This document shows, piece after piece, positions 40,901 through 54,200 of a DNA stretch of 64,000 nt; position 1 is the first letter of the stretch, and each line of letters opens with the position of its first letter. This DNA is from Lumbricus rubellus. Lineage: Eukaryota > Annelida > Clitellata > Crassiclitellata > Lumbricidae. The translations under genes and the position numbers were made by a program. The DNA is taken from positions 28,328,981-28,392,980 of the forward strand of contig OX243815.1 of assembly GCA_945859605.1 (NCBI GenBank), in the 5' to 3' direction. The notes under the pieces are model-generated. The model was given only the letters and a program-made list of their open reading frames with translations. It ran no database searches and had not been told where the DNA came from.

Positions 40901-42231
40901 CATCTAGAAGAACAATACACAAGGTTCCTATATAGTGCAACGCATAATAGCAAGAAACACACACACACACACACATTAAATATAAATATATATATATGCA
41001 TACATACATATATATATATACTGTACAGTGTACACGCATTGACTCGACCAGCTTAAAAGCTGTTTTCCAAAGCTATATAGAAATGACAATAGCATGCTCT
41101 AATCAGAATGGTGGAAGTAACATGTTATTATTATTTTTATTGTTATTACAATTTTTTTTTTTTACCCGAGGTATCAATGATCCCTTGGGATTTCAAAAAA
41201 TTATCCGGAGACTTAAAAAAATGTATTCTGGAACGGCTAGAACTCGTCAAGATCAGGCGAAGCAAAGGTGCCTTGGAATGCAATGGCAATGCAATGATAT
41301 TATTATTATTATTATTATTAACATGAGGGCAGCTCAAGACAAATTTAGCCTGACATCCTTTGTATAGACTCATCACAACCATGCATCAGACCCATCGCCA
41401 CATGCATGAAGTGGTTGTTAATTACACAGAAAACAAGAGACAACTCAAACACGCCTGTCACTGACATCTCTCTCCATTAACCTAATTTAAAGCACGTGCT
41501 TCATGGTATCCACAGACGCATAATAACAAACATTGTAACCGCTCAACCAAGGACTTTGTGCGATTTTAAATAAACAATAGTAAATAAACTTTCAGTGTTC
41601 ACTTCCTAAATCTCTTGTCGTTCATTGAAATACTGCATGATCATTAATAGACGTAAAATCTCAGTAAATCTCCAGTCTACTGATCATACAAAGTCTCACT
41701 CAGCAGGTGAAAGTTTATGTATGAACATTATTTCACTGACTAACTAGTGACTATATACAGAACATTAAGTGTTCTGTTTTTGTCAATGCCACCAAACAAA
41801 ACAACAACAGAGACTGCTGGGACCACACTGGCAGACTTCAAGTCTTCTTTAGCAGCCTTATGTAAACATAGCTGATGTTCCAATAAAGCTCAAATTCCAA
41901 ACCTCACATATTACAATTGAGACTCTGCATTTAACTAATATACTGTGTCAGCCTAACCTGCGTAAACAACAGCAAAGGCATTAAATCGGGGCATTTCACA
42001 AAGTTCTAAAGCAGAACATGAACAGTTTCTTTTGAAAACGCAAGTGGTTCTTTGAACAACACATCAGCCAACAGATATGTCAATCAAACTCAACAGACAT
42101 CTACAGCAGACAAGCAATGTCAATCTTACAGATGTACCACCGACTTCTAAGTCCCTTTCATCAAATCTGACAGTACGATTGCACCAAGACAACTCAACAT
42201 ATACTGCCCTACACACATCTACACACACACA

Positions 42232-42262
<31 letters not shown>

Positions 42263-45200
42263 CATCGCACGCACACACACACCATCGCAAAAACACACAC
42301 ACACCATCGCACGAACACTCACCCACACATGTGCGCGCACACACACCATCGCACGCACACACACACCATCGCAAAAACACACACACACACCATCGCACGA
42401 ACACTCACCCACACGCGCACACACACACCATCGCACGCACACACACACGTGCGCACGCACACACACCATCGCACGCACACACACACCATCACACAAACAC
42501 ACACACACACCATTGCACACACAAACGCACTGCCCAATGTCTTTCGCAAATCTGTGCCTACAGGATAAAAGCTGCTTCCTCATCTCTCTAACAAAACTCT
42601 TTCCCTCTTGAAACTGACAATGCTGAAGGAATTGGGAAAAACTGACAATGCATATCGTATATACTCGACTATTTACAGTCGAGAATATATATGGTATAAG
42701 TAGTCAATTCAAATATAAGTCGAAGTATATTTTTTCGGAAAAAATGGCGTCCAAAATCGAGGGCTTGAATATAAGTCGATTGCATAAAATCAAAACAAGT
42801 GACATTAACAATATTATTTTTAATAATTTAAAAAACCTTTTAAAATACACAAATTCTAGTAAAATTACGTTTGGAAATCAATACATGATACTTACTAGCA
42901 GCACTAAGTCTTGCATATAAATTTAAATAATCACAATAACAGACTGTTGGCAGGTCAATTGCTAAAACAATTCCAACTAACCTAGAAGGAATTGAAAGTT
43001 CTCTAAAATAGTGTTCAAAATTCTCAAAGAAAATGTTAAAGAAATTGTGCTCTTGTAGGCCTTTCCCCAATTCATTTTATAGTTAGACAAAAACACTCAA
43101 ACTAGGACTGTACGTAGCACCTTGGAAAGCTGGGTCAAAATGCCTAAAAACATGAAGAGGCTTTAAATACTGCTCAAGGTAAAAACTAAGGACAATCATA
43201 AAACACAATCGAAATAAAAGCATCACAGGACATTGTCCATTTAAAAGAACAAGAGTCATCATCAATGTTCAATTCTTCTAACGTCATCAACTCAACTTGA
43301 TTGTTGTAGTGCTACAGATAGATGACACACCATTGTCTGTCTTATTAAACAGTTGCCTGTTTGTCTGCTGCTTTGCCATTTACACAATAGCACAATACTA
43401 AAGAAGGCAATTCATGCTGATACTAAGACATCCATCTAATTCATACTAAAAATATCATTATTCCAATTGCACAAAACAATTTCACTGACCAGATCTACAT
43501 GAAATAAATTTTTATATAGAAGAAATACATCTGCTCAATAGTAAAGGAGATATTAATAGTTTACAGTCAGACACTGCCGTACTCATACTGACAGTTGATT
43601 GTTATTAAGACATATGTACATCAGAGTGCGGAGATGCAATTGGTTTAATAAAGGACATACTTACTTACTCACTTATTGTGTTTAATGCCAATTTTGGATG
43701 CAGAGTGTGTGTATGTCTCGCAGCCCAAGAGTCTATAGTGCAGTCAAGTTTTAGTGCATCAACTACAAGTCCCTTGGATGAATCCCCTAACTACTACACT
43801 ACAGACCTCACTCAGGCAGACAAAACAAATGTTGCTATAACCTACGGGCCTGTGTAAACTGGCACCGGCAAAAGAAAGTGGGGACTCAAGAGGCTAAGCA
43901 ACGCAACGCAGGCAGACTCTTCGCAGATAAAATCTCAGTTACGCAGGTCCTCACCAGCGTGACCCGCACGTTAGGAACGAAACGTAAACAACCTAATTAT
44001 TCAGACTTATCCGAAAACAGGTTGGTCGTCGACACCAGGGTGGCCAAGTCCATAGGATATTTATGCAGCTCGTGCACGGACCTCAATGTACAGGTTTGCC
44101 TGTCCCGGAAGACAACGACTTCACAACCACGTTAACCTCTTCCCACCCCACCCCACCCCCGTATACACTATTAGCCGACAACAACACACCACTCAAAATA
44201 TGCCTACCACAGTAATAAAAGGGGCCTACCCAAGCATTAAACCTTCTCTGAAGGCACATTTTGCTATTCATCAAGACATATACCGAATGATACTAGCTTC
44301 CAACAAGTCTGGTTTGTATAAACAATGAACATCTCACAATTCTTGCTCTCTGCAGCCTCTGCTGTTTAGACAAGCAAACCTTCCCAGTAAGTAAAGTATA
44401 TAGGTCAACTGCCTACATGAATATCGGCCTAATACTGATTGCAACAAATGTCGGTGTGCCAATTTTGCTGAGATGTGATGAGCTTAGAAAGACAGAAATA
44501 ACCAATTCGCACATGTATGCATAACAAGAGATCCTTTAAACACTTTGCTGTATGCACATTGCACAACACAATACAATACAACACAATACAATACAACACA
44601 ATACAATACAATACAAAACAATACAAAACAATACAACACAATACAATACAAGCGCCCTCCTTACAACGTTCAGAAGCGCATATCATAGCCGCGCAACCAT
44701 TAAGATCTATAAGAGAAGAGGTAATTAATCTGTTTAGAGTGAAAGACAGTCTCGTTATAAGAGCTGCGAACATAAGTAGATATCTTGAAGTAGATATCTT
44801 GAAGTATAAATTAAATAGGCTATTGAACAGGTCCAATACAAATTCTCGGAATGAATGAGGGTGGATAGTTCTAGAATAAGGAACCAGGAATTGCAACAAA
44901 GGCCCACTAAGACGAGATGCATAACCAGAAATACATCCTGTCCAGCAGCTGATCAAAGAGAAAAACGACCTGTAACAGAGTTGCAACTTAGAGAGACCAT
45001 GGAAGACAAGTAGTATGGGGCGCGGTGGTATAGTGGGCATGTTCGTGGCCTTGCAGACAGAGGGTGGCAGGTTCAAATCCACCTTGAACCACCTCGTAGG
45101 GACCTTGGACAAGTCCTTCACTTGCAATTGCTCAGCGCTTCGACATGAAACTCCGATTCAGTGTCCGCACTGTAGTCTGAGTAGAAATCTTGAAGCGGCG

Positions 45201-48200
45201 CTGTAACCAGTGCACAATGCACATATAAAAAAACTTGCACATGCCTTCAATTGTGGAGTGTCAGTTTGAAGCGGGCATGCTCATTGGAAGCACATGCTCA
45301 CAGAAAGGAAGTGAGTGTAGAAACCAAAGCACAGGTGCGACACTGACTTAGCATGAGCTCTAAAGACACAGTCTTGCAGCTTGATGCATTCTGCAGGTTA
45401 GACGAAGCAGCGTGCATTCAGGGAGACCACAGAGCATAGAACTGCAGTACAGTCAAATTATGCTACCACGACAGTTCATGATGGCATGACTCAATGCAAC
45501 ATCGTTAAAAATGCAAAAATGCTAAGCTCAGCTATTCTGGTCAAAATAACCCAACAATAATTAATACTTAGCAACTTCCATACACCCATCATCAACCAAC
45601 ATCACCCAGAAATAAAGCAAGAAGCATAGCTAAACAAAAGTAAACATCAGACTATTATGACAAAAAAATATTAAAGCTTTATCTGAACTCTACTGAGACA
45701 TTTAAATCAAAAACATTCAGGACTCAAACTGTACCTTTTCTTTTCCACACGATTGAAGCACGGCCGTGACTTGGAAAACACTCAAAGATTGCCGTGTCGT
45801 TGATCTCAACCTCTAGGTCTTTTGGTCCGGATAACAGCTGGATAGCTTCCACTCTATTGCCTACAATCAAACAAGGAGAGGTAAAGAAATCGTGCAAAAG
45901 CGGCAGAGAAGTTGATTTTTGGTACATGTAGTGTACGCCCAACATGTTGTACAAGAAAACTGGGGGTCGACCCACGCTTAAGGTTCTCTTCCACTTTTGC
46001 ACAATTGCCCTGAGAAATGGACGTTAGCCAGCGGACTATGGTTTAGAAAGATGGGAAAGGACTGAATGTGAATGTTCATGAAAACTGATCAGTGGAAAGG
46101 CAGGAAAAGAAATTTCCACAGAGACACAACAACAGCCTGTCTTGGAGCATTGCTCAGTTAAGCTAAGACCATTGATTCACTTTGGCAGTTTGTCAATGCT
46201 TGGCTCTGCCCTCTAGTTCTGCACAGATATCCAGGCTGGCAGCTCAGGGATGGGGTTAGTGATCTGGCCTCCTCAGTTGCAGGCGAACTGCAACAGACAA
46301 CTGATGATGGAGGAGGAGGAGGAGGAGGAGGAGGAGGAGGAGGATTTGATGCAGCAGCAACACATGATAATACTGGTGGCCTGAACATATGATAAAGATG
46401 GAACAAAAGCCGAACAAAAGATGGTCGATCTGAAATAAAAGCTAAGCAGAAGATCGAGCGCGATCAGGAAAAACGAGATGACAAGCGAATAAAGCAAGGA
46501 ATAAAAATTACGCCCACATAGAAAGGATTGGACAACGAAAAAACATCAGACGAAGAGGTGGCTACGAGTATGACATGTCAGCAACCTTCATCTTTCTTAG
46601 CTGCCTTAATAGTAATTAAAAAAATATTAACAATGACATTTATATGGTGTCGTAAGACTCGTAACACGGTTATGCCACTACAAGGGCGCCTCACATAAAA
46701 CTAACAGCAGGATAGGCCTTACAACAAGTTAAACAAGTCTACAGTCCTGATTTGAAGGAGTCAACTGAGTCAGTCGCCCGCAGGGCGGGAGGAAGACTGT
46801 TCCAGCATTTGAGGCCGGCCACTGAGAAAGTGCGGTCACCATTGCCAGTACATTGTCAGCGCCAAATCCGCTAATAGCACTAATGGAACAGAGATTTCAA
46901 AACAGCTGTCCTAGCAGTTAAGTAGAATGGCTGATATCTCTCAATTGACCGCCCAGCAAGCTAACCATTGCAACATCATATTGTTTGTATGTGCACTTGT
47001 TATAGCGCCCCTTCAAGCTCTCTCTACTCAGAGGCACTCCCGAATGCAGAGCGGACACTGCATTGGAGCTTCACGCCGAAGCGCTGAGCAATTGTGAGTG
47101 AAGGACTTGCCCAAGGTCTCCTTGCACGGCGAGGAGGATTCGAACCTCGAACCTTCCGGCTCCAAGGCAACGACGCCACCACTACACCACCGCGCCCCAC
47201 AAATATACCATATACCCTATAAGCATAGTTAGAGCAGTTTCAACAAAACAACGACCTCTGATGGAAACTGAAATCCATGGAAGATGCTGATAAAAGTGCT
47301 ACATAAACGATTCAACATGCATGCAAGGAAACAGCTCGAAACTGGCAAAACGGTAAATAAATGCAACATTCAGATAATAATTATTGAATGGATACAAATC
47401 TCACCTATATGAACTGTAAGACGTGCATTGTTGCTTGCCCTCTCGTCACCAAAACCATTCGAGGCGTGGCAAAAGAAGTTACCGGCATCAGAAGTAGAAA
47501 CGTTGACAATCTGCAGCACATGCGAAGGTAGTTCTTTGAACCTAAAACAACGCAACAATCACAACAACGTTAGTTTCCTGTATCTTCGTACATGTATCGT
47601 GGCCATCTGACTGAAGTACTCTGCCTGATTTACGAGACTGTGGTCTTGTTTTCATCCACTACCCAGGCCATATATATAGGACACGTGAAACTGAGATCAG
47701 AAATACTCTTTGCGGTTAAATGTATGTATGTATGTATGTATGTATGTATGTATGTACGTATGTACGTACGTACGTACGTACATCATACGTACGTACGTAC
47801 GTACGTACGTACGCACGTATGTACGTATGTACGTATGTACGTATGTATGTATGTGTGTGTGTATGTATGTATGTATGTATGTATGTATGTGTGTGTATGT
47901 ATTTATGTATGTACGCATGTATGTATGTATGTACATGTATGTATGTATGTATGTATGCATGCATGCATGCATGCATGTATGTATGTATGCATGTATGTAT
48001 GTATGTATGAGCACTTGTCATAGCACCCCTTCAAGATTTCTGCTCAGAGGCGCTCCTGACTACAGCGTGAGCACTGAATCGGAGTCTCTCACCGAAGCAT
48101 ATGAGCAATCGCAAGTGAAGAACTTGCTCAGGGTAATACGCAGCGGCCTGAGGTGGATTCGAACCCGCAAGCTTCCGCTCCAATGCACTGAACACTGTCA

Positions 48201-51200
48201 TGATCAAAATACTCTGTGAACAAGTTCACTTGATGCAAATGGATTTTTTTAGATTTACAAAAAGTCTAAAATAAGCAAGAATATCTTAGTACATATGTTG
48301 ACGCTCTCGTGTCAAAGGAAACAATGACGAAAAACAACAACAATAAGAAATAGAGAAAAGTCGATAGCAAGCTAAAAACATACAAATAGTTTTCTAATTT
48401 ATTGGGACACTCAAATAGCCGACAATTTAAACAAAACCTCTCTACTCAAAAGATGTAATTAATCAAATGAAGTGCAGTAAATTCAAAGATTAAAAATATC
48501 ATTTCAAGGACAATATTGTCCTTGAAACAATATTTTAAAACTTTAATTGACTTCCTCAGATGATACAATTGAATAAGAGATCTGTCCACTTCTGTCAAAA
48601 ACTTTTTACAGCAGAAACTGAAAACAGCCAAAGGTCAAAGACGCAAGTTGTCAGCACTCGAGCGTTTAGTGTCCTAGTTAAACGATAAATTTTTACGCTA
48701 TCAGAACACAATTGGTCTAAATCTACTCTGCAAGCAGTCTCTTGACCTTCTTGACTATTTCTTAACATTGTTAGTTTACAATGTATTATAGATTCATCAT
48801 CATGATATCGTGACAACCGGTACATTGATGATTACAGCTCGAAAGTACCCAGCATACATACGAAAGTGGTACTTGATGGCCAAAAAATGTGCCACGTGTA
48901 CCTTGACGATGTGGTAAATATTGGGCACAGCTCTTAACTGCCTGCATGTACAAGCGCGTGCGTGCATGAACTTCGACCATCCATAAGGCAACTTGGTAGA
49001 GTAACATCTGCATTCGGCAAGGAATCATATATAACTGGTGGGTATGTTAAATTTGTCTGCAATATCCACATTAAAGCAATAATGCATTTGGTTGAAAATG
49101 CGGATGAATTTTAGAAATAAAAATTCAAATGATTCATCTGAAATTCACAATTCATTAGAGAAACGTAGTCCAGGCGTCAAAATGTTGTTAATTACATAAT
49201 TCTCGTTGGCGATTTTAGTATTCATTAATATTCGGGAATATTCGCAAATCTTAATATTCATAATATGCTAATCTAGCATTTAGCCACAAGGAACTGGAAC
49301 CCTGCTATGCATTCGTTAGCACACTGCAGCTGATGATGTTAGCCTACAAAGCAATGTACATTTGCCTAATCTCACATTGCCTGGGCTGGAAACAACCTGT
49401 TCCTAACAACTACAGGCAAAACATCCGACCAGTCACAACATTGCTGTATGGGTCGAGGAGAAGTCCAGACATGTATGCCAACAGCAGTTAACATCTGATC
49501 CAAGATGGCAGCAGGAGACGTGTTTCCATGACATTCTAGACAGGCTGTGGTTGGGTCAGCTCGTCATACAGAAGACTTTAAAAATCCAGTCCTACTGTGG
49601 AAAGAAGAGCTCTGTCTGTCAGTTTGTGAATTCAGAAAGACATTGAAAACAACCTCCCACTGTCACAGCAGACGTACTTCGTTTTAGAAGAGCTGTAATT
49701 CTGCATCTTTAACCCTCGGTGGTGGACTGGTTATGTAATGATGGGTTCATCATCATACAAGAGCCTGGTATCAGACGTTACGACGACATGATCAAGATAA
49801 CAAGGATTGATGGATGCATTGCTCCCACAAAATCATGAAACAATTTATCTCTATAACTATCCGCAACGTAATGAAGTGACTTCGATAATGGTCATGTAGA
49901 TTGTAGGCTAATAACTGTCTATTACACTGAAATTGTATGCACACAAAAATCAAGAAATTACATCATTAGCCGTATACGGGCCACATGTAAAAGTGTCCGT
50001 ATCTGTGCAATTTAGTCATTTCATCATGCTTGCCCCCTCTAAGGCCAGGTGATCATCAAGCAGGCATCAAGTAAGTGATTGATCGCTTTAGGGCTCATAA
50101 CAGTCGGTTACCCGTCAACCCAGAAATGGGCAATTTAAATTCCCACCCGAACAGACAAGATATCTCACGATTTCTAGCATATTCCGCAATAAATCAAGTT
50201 CTGTCAACTCCAATTCGTGAGAATAAAGTTCGATCGTCTGAATTAACTACATTCCAAATCGCATCAACGGCCATTCAGCGTTGATTTTACAGATAATTAT
50301 TATTGTTCCGAGCATTACACTGCAAGCATATCCGTATAATTAAAATATGCCTATAATTTCACGTCTGCTGCTGGAGTTTTCGTAATTTCTTGCTGTAAAT
50401 TGTTGGAAGTATCAGTATAAAATGAATTAAATTAGACTTATCTTAACTCTAGTGCAAACTTTAGATCAAATTTAACCGTTTAACAACTAGGGTGTAGTAA
50501 GATGCATGGAAAACATATGCAGCTGGTCATTAAAGGGTTAATTAATTAAACCCAACACTACAATTATTTAAACATAAAATTCGCCTACATCTACTTCATA
50601 ACACTTCTTGTGACTAAGTAGTTGGGGTTTCTGCTCAGTGATTACGCCGAGCCGTTAGTTAAGAGTTGTTTTTTCAGTTGTTGTTGTATAGCCACATTCT
50701 ACCTTTGTCGGGGTTTTTTTGGTACGCCCTGTCTTGCTTACTACATTACCTAGTGGCTCTGGCTAGTGGGGTCAACCAACCCTTAAGGTTCCCTGTGCAA
50801 CCAGCTTTTATTCACTTTTATTCATTTCACTATTACAGTGACTTGTTTGCATTAATATTGTTCAAATGTACGGTTACAGAACAAATAAATAAATAAAATA
50901 CAAAATAAAATAAACTTTCTGCTTAAAAGTCACATGCTGACTAATTCACTTGATTTAACTGCAAAAGCACCAAAGGCAATTTAGTTTTATATAATAATAA
51001 TGTGCATTCATTAATCCAAACTGATGAGTAGTATTGAGTATGCAGCCAGATTACACCAGTACGGTAACTGATGATCAATAGCAAGTGTAAAGGAGTGAAA
51101 GTAAGACACCAATCTATCAGGACTACATAGTACATACCTACGCATGCCCCCTAGGGAGCTGAAGGCTGATCACTAATTACTGAGGCTGAAGGCTAGAGAG

Positions 51201-54200
51201 TTGTTCTGACCTTATTATGCAACTATATATTCCCCTATCCTCCCATTCCCACCAACTGGCTAAGATATAGACAGACCTCTGCGTTTAGTTGCACATTGGA
51301 ATAGGAGGACATCGACGGTAACTGCTCAAATTTTCCAGGTCCTACCCCAACATAATCGTGGGAAAATATGCCTCAGTAATAATTTCAGGAAACAAGGACT
51401 ATGTATCTCGGGCGATGTTCTTATAGGTAGGTAGGAATGTGCTTTACGATGTGTAAATTAGGTCACACCTATAAGTAGGGACAGAGTCGAAAAGTCAAAA
51501 TTTAGCATTTAATGAGCACTGCTATTCTTCTTCCAGAGCACATATATTAACCAATACAGCATGCTAAGTGAGTAGTTTACGAGTCCAGAACACCACTTCA
51601 CACCACTCAGAACGGTGTATAAAATGGAATGTCATTATTATCATTGCACCAGGCAAAAAATCGAATGTTCGCATAACAGCAGCAAAGGTCCGACGAAAAA
51701 TAACAGCACAAAGTCCACTTGCAGTTAATTATATTAATGGGAAGATAGTGTTTTCTTGCAGGGTTAGGGAGCGCATTAGAGTCATATGTAGACAAATTTA
51801 AAAATCAATAGAGAATTTTAGGTACATTTAATCAGTTAGTCATATGAACATAAAAAGAAAAAGTCAAATACTTGAAAGTGTTAATGTGAGCCATGTGACT
51901 TGTTACGACAAGCACAGGTCGAATGACTATCAAATTAAAAATTAATATATAATTTTAAGTCATGTACACTGTACAGTGTATAGTCATTTCAATAAAAAGG
52001 GAAAATAACATCACTATTACAATGGGCTAAAGTGAACTGTGGGCTTGTTGAAACAAGCACAGGTGTAATGTAATGTTTGTCATTTTAAAACTCAAATTGG
52101 GTTCAAGTTCAAGCAAAGCTCTGTATGCTTGTTCTTGACTGCAAAACCAGAGGAAAAAATCACACAGATATGATGTATGTACGCATGTATTTATGTATGT
52201 ATGTACCGTATGCAACCATGCATGCATGCATGCATGTATGTATATATGTATGTACAACATTGTATATGGATACTTGTATAGCTCTGTGGTATACTATAAG
52301 GAAAAAATTGTAAAAGCTCAATTAAGGCTTTAAATGTGTGGCGCGGTGGTGTGGTGGGTATATTTGTTGCCTTGCAGTCGGAGAGTTGCAGGTTCGAATA
52401 CACCTCAAGCCGCCTCACAGGGACCTTGGGCAAAGTCCCTCACTCGCAATTGCTCAGCGCTTCAGCGTGAAACTTCGATTCATTGTCCGCGCTGTAGTTG
52501 GGAGCGCTTCTGAGTAGAAATCTTGAAGGGGTGCTATAACAATTGCACATACATACATACATACATACATACAATCATACATACATACATACTTACATAC
52601 ATATATACATACATACATACATACATACATACATACATACATACATACATACAACATCATACATACAATCATACATACATACATACATACATACAACATC
52701 ATACATACAATCATACATACATACATACATACATACATACATACATACATACATACATACATACATACATACATACATACATACATACATACATACATAC
52801 ATACATACATACATGAACATTAATCATACTCAGTCATTTGCTTCAACCAGAAATGGCGCACATATCACTAATTGCTTGTAACTCCGAAATATTGAACCAC
52901 TATCGCTGTATTACCACCCATCCAGGTTCAGATTAGCTGAAGTGCTCAGCAGATGGCCGGAGATAATAAGACAACCACTTCCAATTTCCCAGGCCAGAGC
53001 TACAGTGAATACCATCGACATATAGTCATCCTTTCCTGTAAGCTATACTCGCAGACCTGGAGCAATTAATAAACTGTCCGAATATAAACACGTATAAAAA
53101 AATACAAATTAAGAGGATACTCGAATAAAAAAATTACAAATGATAATGACGGCATGGATAAAAATTGAAGAACTAATTGGTCAAACTTTCGACAGATATT
53201 TCAACAATTGAGCGATCATCCAGACAAAGTGCTGCTACTGCAATCAGGAATTTCTATACCGCCGCTTCATGCATACCCCCCCACCCACCACCCCTTCAGA
53301 GGCACTCCCGAACAGACAACGCAAGACCAAGACAATAACAGATTGAGTCTTCAAGAGTAAGACAAAGAAACTTGTGCCACAGGTTGCTAGGCAACCCGGT
53401 CCAGAACAAGCATTTTTTTCATCTCAATACGAAATGGTGAACGGGCGTGTTAGAAATGATGACTAAGGCGAATGAATGTCTGTTTCTAACGTCAATGAAT
53501 AACTGCAAATTACTCATGTCATAAATTCATAATCCAATCGGTCTGACAGCGCTCTTTGTGAAGCGTCCACTTCAACAGCACCGAATAAATATCTCTCAAG
53601 TCATCATTGGCGCTCAACAACTTTTTCACCCTAATCAGCATAGTCCTGATCATGACAGCAGCAGCAGCAGCAGCAGCGGGTCTTCAAGAGCTGAATCATC
53701 GTCATCATCGCCTACACTCTGCGCCTTTGTCACCCCCCAGTGCCCCACCCCAACATAATCGTCGAAAAATATGCCTCGGTAATAAATTTTCAGGAAACAA
53801 GAACAATGTTTCTCGGGCGATGTTCTTTCTTTCTATAGATTTATATAGTGCACCTTCAATAAATATTTATTTAATGCGCCCCTTCAAGAAACTATACTCA
53901 GGAGCGCTCCCAGCCCAGCCACGACAATGAAAATAGTAGTGAGTGTCATGAACACGTGGATTTAAAGCGAAAAAAACATTGTGACAAGGAACTGTGATAG
54001 TTCAGTGGTCACCATGATGTGCTGTCAAGCATGAAGTCACGGCCTCAAGTCCACCACCAGTGTGGGAAATAATTTGTGCTCCCTAGCAAACTCAGCTATT
54101 ATAAGACAAGATCACTATTGGTAGAAAGATCAGGTGACGAGAACATCGACACTAATAAGGAACGGAAATGGCATTGACACTAGGAACAGTAATGGCAGTG

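Noticed and set aside
43878..44135. 85-codon frame (+) within a receptor intron
   Set aside because: Balanced composition but no domain, no paralogue in the window and no supporting splice sites.
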